A stretch of 64,000 nucleotides of DNA, taken from assembly GCA_918807975.1 (NCBI GenBank), contig OU964918.1:22552477-22616476 (forward strand). Reading direction: 5' to 3'. The position numbers and the translations under genes are program-made. Positions 51,489 to 61,863 of the stretch are shown here, one piece after another (position 1 is the stretch's first letter; each line of letters begins with the position of its first letter). Below the pieces are notes generated by a model, which was not told the origin of the DNA, did no database searches, and was given only the letters and a program-made list of their open reading frames with translations. Source of the stretch: Aplidium turbinatum. Lineage: Eukaryota; Chordata; Ascidiacea; Aplousobranchia; Polyclinidae.

Positions 51489-52307
51489 GTAAATTTGTTT
51501 CATATTTTAAGATGAGATATAAGATGATGCAACTGAAACAATATATGATGCAGTACTTTGAAGTAATGCAAAAATGGTCATAAATCAAGTCTGGTCTTAA
51601 ACTTTTGGCCACAACTATATATATGTACCTTGTGACGTCACAGCGAACAGCATCACAGCTTGATGCGCGCGAGACCTCGCAAACGGGTATCAAACAAAAG
51701 CGGCCTTAGCGAGACGAGGGCTACAAAATTTGGATTTTTTTTTGCTAAAACGCATGTTGTACACAATGACATCACGCTGAAACAAAAAACTCGCAAAAAG
51801 TTAATTTGGGTTTCCCCGCCCTTTAAGTGCAAAATTTCTGCCATATATATTGAAAAAATAACAATTAGTTTTAGTTAGAAATAAACAAAGTCTCGCATCA
51901 GTTAAACTCGCCCCTGGTTGTGCACCGTCTTCCTGGCATTCAATTAAAAAATGGTTTTCGATTTCGCCATTTACTCGACGAACCTCCTAAGAAACTTGAG
52001 TTGCTAAGCGATCTGTTTCCAACGGCCCTTCCCTACTGTATGTACAGTGTACATATGTTTCAAAGCCTTGTTTGCATTGCTCTTACCTGAGTGAACGCAA
52101 AAACACAATATTAATTACGGAACGGATTTTTAGAAATACGATTTTTAACGTTTTTTTTATTTTGGTTGCTGGTAAGAAGTTCTGGTAGGTCATGCTCGGT
52201 CGCCGGGAAAATAAAGTAGCTTAGAGGCCTGTATAAGAGCTACTGCTGTAATGTAGAGGATTATATTAAAGGTCATTAAAAACCTATTTCATGTTTTTTT
52301 TTTCCAG
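51489..52307 (+). other. Intron between exons B and C
   Basis: 819 bp, AT-rich, with no transposon that I can recognise. An in-frame GC-richer patch near 51640-51720 matches nothing. Confidence 0.5.
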
Positions 52308-52479
52308 CAGTAAAATTAAAAAAAGGCCGAGCTTTCAAAACAATTTGTCTGAGACTTATGAAGATGGTATTGGTTCACAAGAAGAGATATTAGAACGAGC
52401 AAAGCAAGAGGCTATTGTAATACGAACAGTTGCTGAACTTCGCAAACAAGGCTTGTGGTCACAGAAAAGAATGCCAAAG
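52308..52479 (+). CDS. EP400: EP400/domino-like gene, exon C (start of HSA domain)
   Basis: The acceptor is a long T tract plus CCAG ending at 52307. Starting one base into a codon, it completes AG|C (Ser) and reads SKIKKRPSFQNNLSETYEDG, IGSQEEILERAKQEA, and TVAELRKQGLWSQKRMPK. The last block is the opening of the HSA domain of EP400 (R.AELRK.GLWS.RRLPK in vertebrates), which recruits actin-related proteins. The exon ends at AAG 52479 in phase 0; the donor GTGGAG is weaker than consensus. The next HSA exon (HWDYLLEEM.W..DFAQER) was not found by 64000. Confidence 0.75.
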
Positions 52480-53279
52480 GTGGAGTATTTTATTTGGAAT
52501 TCTGTTTTTTTTTCGCTAATATTTTGTCTAAAATTTAAATGCTGGCACAAAATTTACATTTTTGCTTCTCTGAAATAACCAGGACATTGCTAAGTTAATG
52601 TGTATCCGTTGACTAGACTTCACCATAATATGTGCAATGAAAGAAATGGATGATAAAAATAAATGAAAAATGAATGAAAGAAATAAACATTCAAAGGACA
52701 GAACTTCCCAAGATTCATCATCTGAACAGTGAACAGTCCTCATCATGGGTAGCATTAGATGAGCAATTGAGCATGTGACCACACTTCTACTAGCTTGCCA
52801 ATCCAACTCAAAACTTAACTATATAAGCTAATATATATATAATACAGTACTGGTAGTATAGTTTTTGGAGAAAGTTTGCTTTTTTGTACTAAAAACAGGC
52901 AAGGCAGGTACACAAGACATCAAGGTTGAGGATGATAAGTATATAGTTACATATTTATTATTTAGAAATAGTTTTAAATATATTTACATATTTACAAATA
53001 TTTGCAAGCAATAAATTTCAACTTTCTAAAACCAACTATTGTACTTGTAGTTAACTGACTGAGTAACAACGAGACATGTGCAGATTTAGAAAACCAACAA
53101 TGTGGATTTGTGGAAGGAGACAGACGAAACAAATTGAATTACATTAGAGAAAACACAACTAACCACAAATGGATTGCCACTACAATAGTGTAACGTGATA
53201 CATTTAGTAAATGTTAAGAAGAATCCATGAGCCTCCTGCGAATACTAATTTTTATTAAGATTTGCATTTGATTAACAGT
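52480..53279. other. Intronic or intergenic, no feature recognised
   Basis: AT-rich. I looked for the next HSA exon (HWDYL..EM.W) and did not see it. Confidence 0.45.
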
Positions 53280-54238
53280 GCTTCCTGAATTTTTGTGTCA
53301 AATGGGGATTTTCTTTTGCTTAAAATTTTAAATGAATCAGTAGAGAATTTTTGGTCAGTAGTAGGCATCCTTCCATCTTTTCAGATGATGGTAGCACTCT
53401 GGGTACGGCAGCTTCAACCCGTAGACTGCTGTCCTCCGGTTTGTTTTTCGCACCCAGGGATGGGGGAGACTGGAGTGGCCTCTCTAGAGTGCTGGCCTGG
53501 GCGTCTGTACTCTGTATGGAGGTCTTGCGCTGCCCAAAAACACAACAGGACCCCCTCTCTGCCTCTCCGGCGTAGTCCGAGGGAATGCAAAGCGTGACAC
53601 TCGACGACGGTTTGGCTGCAGGAGTTGCCGGAAGGATGTCAGAGTTTGACAGTCGACCGTCTCACGTACTCCACTCCGGATTTTCTGTCTGGGTTGATTC
53701 CCGTAGCCTTTTCCAGGACTAGATGACTGGATGTAGCCACAAGACAGCGGAGGTTTTTGAATCAGGGTTTGCCTTCCCCTAGACGAACTGCCGTCCAAGG
53801 CTAACGGGCTCCGTCTGCCCGGCTGTTGTACTGTCTTTTGTCTGACCTCTTACCTGTAACCTGCCCGACATGGTTAGACCTGCCAGGGGCTACGAGCCCC
53901 CGTCGGTATAGCCCACAGGATCCTTGAGGTACTCAAGCCTCCCCACCACGGCAAGGTAACAAGTACGGGAGAAGGGATGTATAATTGTATATGATCAATA
54001 TAAATTGAAGGTCTGATTTGGTCAGTATAAATTGCATATTCCATGATATGATCTTTGATGGAACTTTTCTTTGTCCCTAAAGTGTAGATGCTCTTGTACT
54101 CTGGTGGACATACCGATGTATGTCAGTGCCAAACCACATGAACAAGTAAAAATATATTCAACATTTGAGCAGAAATGTGAAGGCGTCTGGCACTTTAGTT
54201 GAAAATACGAGCTAATTTTGAATATAGGCAAAATATTT
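53280..54238 (-). pseudogene. Penelope-like GIY-YIG fragment (PLE2), split
   Basis: The minus strand at 54231-54022 reads VEYIFTCSCGLALTYIGMST followed by RVQEHLHFRDKEKF, the start of a GIY-YIG nuclease (here ...YIGMSTR) as in Penelope-like elements. The downstream part (53360-53290, FSTDSFKIL-like) lies beyond a 656-bp insertion. It aligns with PLE1 (10149-10835), which lacks that insertion. Confidence 0.65.
53361..54016 (+). mobile_element. GC-rich retroposed fragment with 11-bp TSD
   Basis: TTTGGTCAGTA occurs at 53350-53360 and 54017-54027. The 656-bp insert is far more GC-rich than its host and ends with AGGTAACAAGTACGGGAG and an AT-rich tail. The GGGGCTACGAGCCCCCGTCG and CAAGCCTCCCCACCACGGCAAGG-type segment looks like the untranslated end of a non-LTR element, from memory of similar repeats; I cannot name it. 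The short frames inside are unremarkable. Confidence 0.6.
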
Positions 54239-54554
54239 CAGAATGGCCCGTTTTGGCTAGTTCTCTATTCGGCTACAGTCCGATTTGGCTAGTCCGACTA
54301 GCCGATTCGGTTAGTTCCCTGTTCGGCTACAGTTTTGAGTTTTATTTTGTATTTTATTCCACAATATTGTTTCTTTTGCATTCCGACAAAGAAAAATAAA
54401 TTGAAATGAAATTTAGCGCAAAATGTTTGAACTAATTGAAATGTTTGCTCACATAAAATCGACATGTATCCTACGTCACCGTCTCTAACTCTATATGCAA
54501 ACTTAGAATATATTAGAATCTTCAACTATTACAAAATTCCAAAGCCAACGACTC

Positions 54555-54935
54555 TTTCTGTTTATTTAGAGAATGTTGTATTGTATTCCACAATATTGTT
54601 TCTTTTATAGTTGAAATTATCGAAGCTTTAGATGAGTGGGGTTTAGACCTAACCACTGAGATCTTAATACTAAAAAGCGAATTAAATTTATTTTTGAACT
54701 ATTAATGTTTGCTTAGATAAAATGGACATGTATCCTGCGTCGCCGTCTGCATGCAAACTTGGAATATATTAGAATCCTCAACTATTACAAAATTCTAAAT
54801 CCAACGATGCCTTGTGTTTATTTACAGATTTTTGTATTTTATTCCACATTATCGTTTCTTTTATAGTTGAAATTATCGAAGCTTTAGATGAGTGGGGTTT
54901 AGACCTAACCACTGAGGTCTTAAATCATATTTATG
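54555..54935. repeat. Imperfect tandem duplication, about 245 bp
   Basis: The stretch from GTTTATTTAGAGAATGTTGT to TAACCACTGAGATCTTAA is repeated at about 54800-54930, with the same TTGAAATTATCGAAGCTTTA core. The second copy continues into a LINE RT fragment. Confidence 0.75.
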
Positions 54936-55100
54936 ACACCAGAAACATCCCTAGTGATATAATATGGTACGTTCCATATTCATAACATTACCAAAGAAAA
55001 CCGCAGCAACAGAATGCTCACTCCACAGAACAATTAGCCTTGTGAATCATCTAACAAAGATCTTACTCCGAATCATGATGATGAGATTGAAACCAAAACT
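54862..55100 (+). pseudogene. LINE reverse transcriptase fragment
   Basis: After one frame change the + strand reads VEIIEALDEWGLDLTTEVLN, HIYDTRNIPSDIIW, then LPKKTAATECSLHRTISLVN and HLTKILLRIMMMRLKPK. This is the thumb-proximal start of a LINE RT (the ...ELLN.IY..G.IP......LPKK..A.EC..HRTISL....KILL.I...R...). The catalytic blocks are absent. Confidence 0.7.
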
Positions 55101-55201
55101 GAAATATTCTTCTGTTTATTGAGAGAATTTTGTATTTTATTCCACAATATCGTTTCTTTTGCATTCTTGCATTTTATCCAGTGTTTACCTTTGACTGCCT
55201 T

Positions 55202-55289
55202 CCCAGACGGCAAAATCCGTCATTTTTACATTCAACTTCTGTGGTTAAATCAACATTCAACAATACATTCAACAAATTTTGTTGTCTGG
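55202..55289. repeat. Hairpin MITE H5, rearranged
   Basis: CCCAGACGGCAAAATCCGTC start and TTTGTTGTCTGGG end of the H family, but the central CTGCAG palindrome is lost and CATTCAACA is repeated. Confidence 0.6.
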
Positions 55290-55407
55290 GTTCGTTCAAA
55301 ATAAGTGTTTTACATCAAAACAACATTTTTTATGATTAACAAAAGAGGTTAATGAGATAAAGTCTCAGCGAAAACGTGTCAACGAAAAAAAGACAGTTGC
55401 CAAATAG

Positions 55408-56231
55408 GGGAGATGCAGAACCTATTATACATTTTTTTCTTTTTTGCTCTCATTTCTTCAGCTCATATCAAAATTAGACAAAATGTTTAGAGAATACGGC
55501 TCAGGTCAATGTTTATTGACTGTGTAAATATCTTGAGAATCGAATTTATTTTTGTCAAGTTAAAACTTATACAAACTTTTTTGAAAAGTGTGTAATAGGT
55601 CCTGCCCCTGAAGGATCTATTATACACAAGCAAACATTGAAAAAAAACATGTTTTTTCACTTTCATTGCAAAAACAAGCACATAAAAATGTGAAATAATA
55701 ATACTTAATGTTTATGAACACTTTAATTGCCAAAGTAACAGAGACAATATAATGTTGCTAGAAAAGTAAGGTTTATTTTCAAAACATAACAAAGTTTAAT
55801 TCTTCAAGTGCCTTAACTCATTGTATAATATGTCCTAGACGTTACTGTACTTTATAATTGGTCCTTTAAGGATTCATTTTTAAGTCTTAGTTAATACAAA
55901 AATATTTACACGAGCAATCACTCTGAAATTTTGTGACAACTTAGGTTAATTACCACACAACTGCAAATAAATGCAAACTTTTGCAAAGAGCTTCAATAAC
56001 AAAATTTATCGCTTTATTGCTGAACTCCCAAAAGTTTACATTTTGACCCCAAATTGGAAAATCCTGTGTGTCTCTTGAACCGAAAGCTTTTATCACACGA
56101 AACTTCATACAATTTAGTTGGCCTAAAATCTTGATCCAAAACCATAAAAACCAAAAACATTCATTTTGAAGTAAAGAAAATACAGCGCTGTATAATAGGT
56201 CCTTCTGTATAATAGGTCCTGCATCTCCCAT
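55408..56231. mobile_element. TIR element GGGAGATGCAGAACC, 0.8 kb
   Basis: Ends GGGAGATGCAGAACCTATTA and AATAGGTCCTGCATCTCCC are inverted. Several internal copies of TATAATAGGTCCT (about 55593, 56191, 56209) occur on either strand. ATA borders both sides. Non-coding apart from small frames. Confidence 0.65.
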
Positions 56232-56789
56232 AGCGTTTGACATAAAAGATGAAGTTAAAACCTAAGTGGCAGTTTAGAAAAAAACCTGGGTTTCGGCATT
56301 ACATGACCTGGAATTCCTGTGGTTCCTTCTTCGTTAGACTCTCAGTTGATGTTACTTTATCATGGCAGAGGAATCGATTAGTACGCAACGCAAAGGTGAG
56401 GCTTTTCTACATGATGGCTACTTGTTTCAACTAGCTCAATATAGTGCAGAATGCAGACAGGCTTAAGAAATACTGGCGTTGTTCTTGACGTGTTGAGAAA
56501 TGCACGGCTCGCATCCACACTTGTGCGGCAACAAATCAGGTAATAATGTGTGTTATGATGGCCATATTTTGATCATTTGAGAAAATGTTGTGCCAAGACA
56601 TGTCAAGTACTTGAATTGTAATAATCGCAACCATTGTTTACCTGCATTGACGCTGGACCTGGGAATGCACCACGGACTGGCCTACCCTAGTAATTACAAC
56701 TGCTTTGATAGTGACGTTGTGCTATTACTTATTACTAGGGCCATTTTTTTACCTAAAAAATAGAAAAATATGGCTATTTTTTGAAATAT

Positions 56790-56905
56790 ATGACTTTGTT
56801 TTAGAGCATCAAATTCATGCTAATCTCTGTAATTAATAACTCGTATAGAAGTTTTTACATGTATTTTGAACAATAACACACTCGAACAACCAACAAAACA
56901 CTTCT
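56790..56905. other. Empty target site for elements X and Y2
   Basis: ATATGACTTTGTTTTAGAGC ... AATTAATAACTCGTAT ... TGTATTTTGAACAATAACAC ... matches the sequence to the left of X (35930-36016) joined to the right of Y2 (39665 onward, CTATAACACACTCGAACAAC). ATTTTGAA is present once here. Confidence 0.85.
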
Positions 56906-57326
56906 GTAGGACACATGTCGATTTTGTGTGAGCAAACATTTCAATTTAATAGTTCAAAAATAAATTTAATTCGCTTTTTAGTTTTCACTAAATATCACTA
57001 AGTAATCAACAGAAGGCGTCGTTGGATTTAGAATTTTGTAATAGTTGAATATTCTAATATATTCTAAGTTTGCATACAGACGGTGACATAGGATACATGT
57101 TGATTTTATGTGAGCAAACATTTCAATTTAAAGTTCAAACATTTTTCGCTAAATTTCATTTCAATTTATTTTTCTTTGTCGGAATGCAAAAGAAACAATA
57201 TTGTGGAATAAAATACAAAATTCTCTAAATAAACAGAAGGCGTCGTTAAACTAATTTTTGTTGGCTTTTCAAAAAATTGCCGAATAGGGAACTTGCCGAA
57301 TTGGACTAGCCGAATAGTAGCAGACC

Positions 57327-57486
57327 TAGGGTTGCAAAATTCCCGGGAATTTTCAGATCCGAAACTTTCCATGGAAATTTTGGGAATTAACGGGAATTTT
57401 TGGGAATTTTCAGAAACTTTCAAAACAATCTTAATTTGATGTTGAAACAAGAAAATGGCCTTATATTGTTTAGAATAAAAGTACTA
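57327..57486. other. Solitary hAT-like terminus
   Basis: TAGGGTTGCAAAATTCCCGG at 57329 resembles a hAT end, followed by GGGAATTTT-type subterminal repeats. No opposite end was found in the window. Confidence 0.45.
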
Positions 57487-57499
57487 TAGTCATATGGGG

Positions 57500-58360
57500 T
57501 AAAAAAAAACAAAATAATAAAACTTTGTCACCAAATCCATGTTTTTTCCAATGAGGTCATGATATTCTGGGGTAATATAAGTCCACTCATGTAGCTTCCA
57601 ATCACATTAGAAATTTAAAAAAAAATTCAATAATTGCTTGTCAGTGGTTAAAATTTCTTTGTTTTTTTTTACCCAGTAAAAGGGGTAATAAAAAACATAG
57701 CTGGGGTAAATAAAAACAAAGCTTGATAAAGCATATTCCTCACATGTTTCTATGCTCTAAACCTGTTAAATGTGTAAGTATGATGATATCAATGCTAGCA
57801 CTACAACTTTTTCTCTAAGTCTGTTATATTAATGGTGCACAAAATGAAACATCAAAACATGAGAATCACATCATCAAATCATGGTGCCTTCATTATGAGT
57901 AAAAAATAAAAACAATAAACCACTGTACATGCTACAGCATTACAAATCACCATAGTGTGATGCTAGGCTAATATATGCGTGGAAAAGTGTGCCTGAAGGA
58001 AAGAACATAACAGAAACAACAATAACAAGAAGCATGCAGAAAAAAGCAGCAAATTTGTTCAGCCGAAGTGTCCACTACGGTACATCATGACTTATGTCCA
58101 ATAACATTACAAGCCAAAAACGAGTCAAATTGTACACCAGGATCCATCGCAACTTGAAAACCTGTTCTACTGATGTTTTATTGTTTACTACTCAAGCTGA
58201 ACATTGTTACATTAGCAACTTCTTTCACAAAGGTAACATTATAAGTGACTTCTTTCAAGAATAGTTTGTTAGCGTTACTTATTTCAAAGAAGTATATATA
58301 TGTAATTAATATATATAACAGCTTGAATAGTAAACACCAGTAGAATAGGTTATCTAGTTA
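57500..58360. other. Pogo-like element, untranslated left region
   Basis: AT-rich; an internal GGGGTAA-type repeat cluster at 57670-57715 echoes the terminus. No gene. Confidence 0.45.
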
Positions 58361-59333
58361 TTACAAGCCAAACTTGCTAATTGCAGCAAACTTTCTGGAG
58401 GCACTTGTTTCACAAGAAAACTTGAAGAATGATTTCCCTCTCATGGCATCTGTAAGCACAGGCTGTTCTGGTCCAAAAAAGCAGTACTTTACTGAAATAA
58501 TATCTTTGTTAGGTGTAGTCGGCCAATCCCACAGCATACGGCATGGATCGGACGTCTGTTCTTTCTTGTGAAGAAACTGAAATTCCACAGATTCAGCCAT
58601 GTCATCTTCTTCATCATCAAAAAAGACCTTCAGAACTTTGCCCCAATAGTAGCATTTGAGACTGCTCCAAAAAACAGCAAAAAATTTTCCTATGTGTTGT
58701 TCTGATATAACAATGTCGTGTTTCTTGTTGCTTGTTTTGTCTGCTTTCTCTTGTCTATCCTCTTTATCATCAGTTTCCTGGATATCCTTTAACAATTCTT
58801 CACTCTCGCTGTCTGAAATGATTCTCTTCACCACCTTCTTTTTAACTGCTTTCTTCTGTACCTTTTTGATAACAGCTTCTAGTGAGGTTTCTGTTTCCTT
58901 TGGAACCAGTTGCACAACATATCGCATACCTGGCGGGGCAAATGCTTGAATTTTTTTGATCAAATATGACAGGTCATTTTCATTTTTTTCTAATGCTGAT
59001 GATGTTGAGGATGTGGGAATGGAATCGATGGCAGTTGACACACTGGAAACAAAAGAGGAATTTACATCAGATTCAGATTCATGCAGTGGATCTTGGTTAA
59101 CATCCTGATCAGAGCACTCAAAATCCACAGATATTGAAGTACTAGGATGCAAAATTGGAGAACCGTCTTGTTCCGAAGGAAAACCTTGCTCCTCCCACTT
59201 TTTGTATGATGCAAGTTTGATTTTGTCTAGCCTTGATACTTTGTATTTGTCAGCATTTACGGGAAAAACACCAGTTGCAAGAATCCCTGCTTTAATGTTT
59301 TTTTCGCTCATTCCTTTTGGCCATATGCTACAC
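58361..59333 (-). CDS. Pogo-like DDE_1 transposase, C-terminal half
   Basis: From the MITE border the frame reads SIWPKGMSEKNIKAGILATG and VFPVNADKYKVSRLDKIKLAS: the end of the DDE_1 domain (...KNI..GF..TGI.PFN). A Ser-rich acidic linker follows, then a basic segment (KKVQKKAVKKKVVKRI), SDSESEELLKDIQETDDKED, and a C-terminal HIGKFFAVFWSSLKCYYWGK region followed by DDEEDDMAESVEFQFL. The last part looks like a small beta-rich, chromo- or Tudor-like module and is unusual for short pogo transposases. Open to its own stop at 58361. The first half is at 59920-60170. Confidence 0.75.
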
Positions 59334-59919
59334 CAGGGGTTCTTAACCTTTTTTCTTTCATTACCCACTTCCGCTACTTAATAAACCTATATTCCCCACA
59401 TACTTTTAAAACTGACTGAAAAATCAAAATGAATCCTAGTAACCTGTGTGACATATCCCAAAGCACAATAGTATTTAACAAAAAGAACAATTTCAATGAG
59501 AAGAATAACATTAAAGATTGTCCATTAATGTCAATGCGATTTTTGTTCTTGCTTTTCAGCGACGATCGAGTCAATGTCAGGCTCTATTTTTGAGATTGCA
59601 CAACGCAAATCTGATTCCAGATCAATTGTAAAACAATGCACTAGGACTCGGTGTTTGTTAAAAAATATTACTTTTGTGACTAACTAATCAGATTTACTTC
59701 CTTGGATATTCGAGTACAACTTAAAACAATTTCCCACTTCTAGACCAGAAAGAATTTCCCACTGCATGGATATTCAGTAATTTCCCACTGGTGGGAAATT
59801 TCTCACCGTTTAAGAACCACTGGAGTACACATAGAACAACAAACCCAACTTCAAATTACCCACTTGAAATCCTCAACTTCCCCACTAGTGGGTAATTACC
59901 CACAGGTTAAGAACCCCTG
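59334..59919. mobile_element. hAT-type MITE, 586 bp, in the pogo transposase
   Basis: Perfect TSD TGCTACAC (59326-59333, 59920-59927). Ends CAGGGGTTCTTAACCT and AGGTTAAGAACCCCTG are perfect inverted repeats; a palindromic stretch (TTTCCCAC boxes) lies inside. Skipping it and one TSD makes FVDLLCS run directly into IWPKGMSEKN. Confidence 0.93.
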
Positions 59920-60182
59920 TGCTACACAGAAGATCAACAAATTCTGCTTTTCTCAGAGGTTCTCGTGCACCTGTCCTGTGTACTCGCTCTGTCAATGCTA
60001 CTTGGTAGTAACATTTCAGTGGACTGAAGCAAGCTACATCCAGAGGTTGTAGTACATCAGTGCAATGAGCTGGCAGCTTTACAAGAGATATATTGTTTTG
60101 AGTTGCTAATTCAATAGTTGATAAGGACAATAGGACATGTGTGACATGTGGCCATCAAAAGTGAGAAGAAGAGGGCGGATAT
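59920..60182 (-). pseudogene. Pogo-like DDE_1 transposase, catalytic part fragment
   Basis: The minus strand reads RPLLLTFDGHMSH, then after one frame change LSTIELATQNNISLVKLPAH and CTDVLQPLDVACFSPLKCYY, ending FVDLLCS at the MITE. LLL..DGH.SH carries the second catalytic Asp of DDE_1 (pogo/Tigger/CENP-B type), and LP.H.TD.LQPLDVA.F.P.K the third region. The first catalytic Asp and the DNA-binding domain would lie beyond element D2. Confidence 0.8.
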
Positions 60183-61302
60183 TAGGGTGCGGCTGATGCC
60201 CCGATCTGAATCAAAACACCCTAACTTTTTTTTATAGGTGACGCTTGGTACAAAAACAATATTTATGAAGTTTAAGACCAATCTATAAATGTTTAGGGAG
60301 TCCAGATTTGAATTGAAAATTGAGAAATTGGGTACTTAATTGCCATAATCGGGTAGTTTTACACTGCTACATAGTCCTTCATTTATCATGGTAAATTCTG
60401 TATTTAAGGTCATCCATTATTATGTTCCATACTATTTTTTAACTAGTAAGGTTTTGCAAGCAGACAGCCAAACACTATTTTGAGAAGTAATGTGACAACC
60501 TATTGCAAAATATGCTTGATGTATTTGCTGGAGAATGCAAGTATTACGCAGTAGAACAACATAGTCTGTGTATTAACCCGTACAACACACAACTTTTATT
60601 AAATGTGAGTGACTGAAATCTTTCTGGTCACTACTTGTCAGCTTTACCTTGAGAATCGCTAAAAGTGGAAACATGCCTCTGTGATGTCATAATACCTTCA
60701 AAATGACACCACTGTTTAGCTCAGTCAAATACCTCCAGTTTCAGTCTAGTAAGTGCAGATCATTTCTAAGGCATTGTTCCCAGGTTCAGAAAAAGTTAAA
60801 TGTAAGGAGTCGTTGCAGAGTCAGACTTAAATTATTGGTTGAACTAGAGCACTTCTCCTATATCAAGACAAGGCTCCTAACCATTTTAATTGTGATAACT
60901 TAGGAATGTGAAATATTCATAGAATCGTATTTATCAATTGCAGAATACACTTACAGTCCAGAATCAATACGTGTAGTTTGTATTCAGTTGGTAGGCTATT
61001 TAATCGAAAAAAGTTTGCTAGGCTACCGGTATGTCTTCTCATGCACAACATGACCCTCGGTATGTTCTACTCGCTACGGTTACCACAAAAGCAGATCAAG
61101 GTATCAAACGTAGCAAGTTACCAACCTACAAGCAAGTGATATTCAAATTAATTCAAACAATTTTATCAGGAAGGCAGGTAATTACAGTAAAGTTGAACAA
61201 GTTTTTACGTTTTACTTGTGAGCTACGTTTTACGTTTTACTACAGTTTAAAAACTACGCAACTGTATAAAAACTACGTTTTACTACAGTTGCAAAGAAAA
61301 AA

Positions 61303-61590
61303 ATGTCAGAAAAAATAATTTCTTTTTACAAGCAAGAATTTCAAATAAAGATTAAGAGAGACAAAGGCAAACCACTAAAATGTATACAGGAATTTCAGAA
61401 AAAGCTTAGCAAAACCTTTCCTTTCTCGCCACGCAATGTAATGAAAAAAATAGCAATGAAGAAGACATGCTATTCCTTATCAGTATGCATTATACAAGAC
61501 AACCGGGAAGCAAGTATGGCTGGAAAAGATAGAGTGTTAGAAGCAAAAGTTAAAAAGATCAGTACCAGGCGACAACAGCAAGATAGATGA
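61303..61590 (+). CDS. Element D2 protein, N-terminal block
   Basis: 95 codons: SFYKQEFQIKIKRDKGKPLK, FQKKLSKTFPFSPRNVMKKI, and DRVLEAKVKKISTRRQQQDR, then a TGA at 61588-61590. The next codons in the same frame continue as VAKEETRVNGINNAIDLEAE (61591-61660), which D1 also has, so the stop is a point change and not the natural end. Highly basic; matches D1 21230-21515. Likely the DNA-binding front part of the element's transposase. Family identity as for 17860-18605; the central block is beyond element F. Confidence 0.6.
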   Translation: MSEKIISFYKQEFQIKIKRDKGKPLKCIQEFQKKLSKTFPFSPRNVMKKIAMKKTCYSLSVCIIQDNREASMAGKDRVLEAKVKKISTRRQQQDR

Positions 61591-61863
61591 GTAGCAAAGG
61601 AGGAGACCCGAGTTAATGGCATAAATAATGCTATTGATTTAGAAGCTGAGGATGACGTGGACAACGAGCCATGCACAATAGGGTGCGTCGTGTGCCCCAA
61701 TGTTCATATTTTTTGTATTATTTTTTTCAATGGTGAGGTTTCACTGAAACAACAATAATATGAAGTTTCAGAAAAAAATATTAATGTTTAGGTGCTCCAC
61801 ATTGCAGTTAAAAATACAGGAATTTCAACCCTCATACTCCATAAATACCTTGTTTTAACATAA

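Larger units (their letters stand above)
54239..57326. mobile_element. GCCGAATC-family element 3
   Basis: Left end GAATGGCCCGTTTTGGCTAG and right end GCCGAATAGTAGCAGACC are inverted versions of the ends of elements 1 and 2. Inner arms (54340-54520 and 57060-57250) are also inverted. No TSD is visible, since another element's end abuts on the right. Contains a LINE RT fragment, a hairpin, a TIR element and the empty target site of X/Y. Confidence 0.7.
57487..60182 (-). mobile_element. Pogo-like DDE_1 transposon, left end to insertion of D2
   Basis: The left terminus TAGTCATATGGGGTAAAA follows TA. The transposase is read on the minus strand from about 60170 to 58361, broken by a 586-bp hAT MITE. 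The other end is not in the window, because elements D2 and F interrupt at 60183. Confidence 0.75.
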
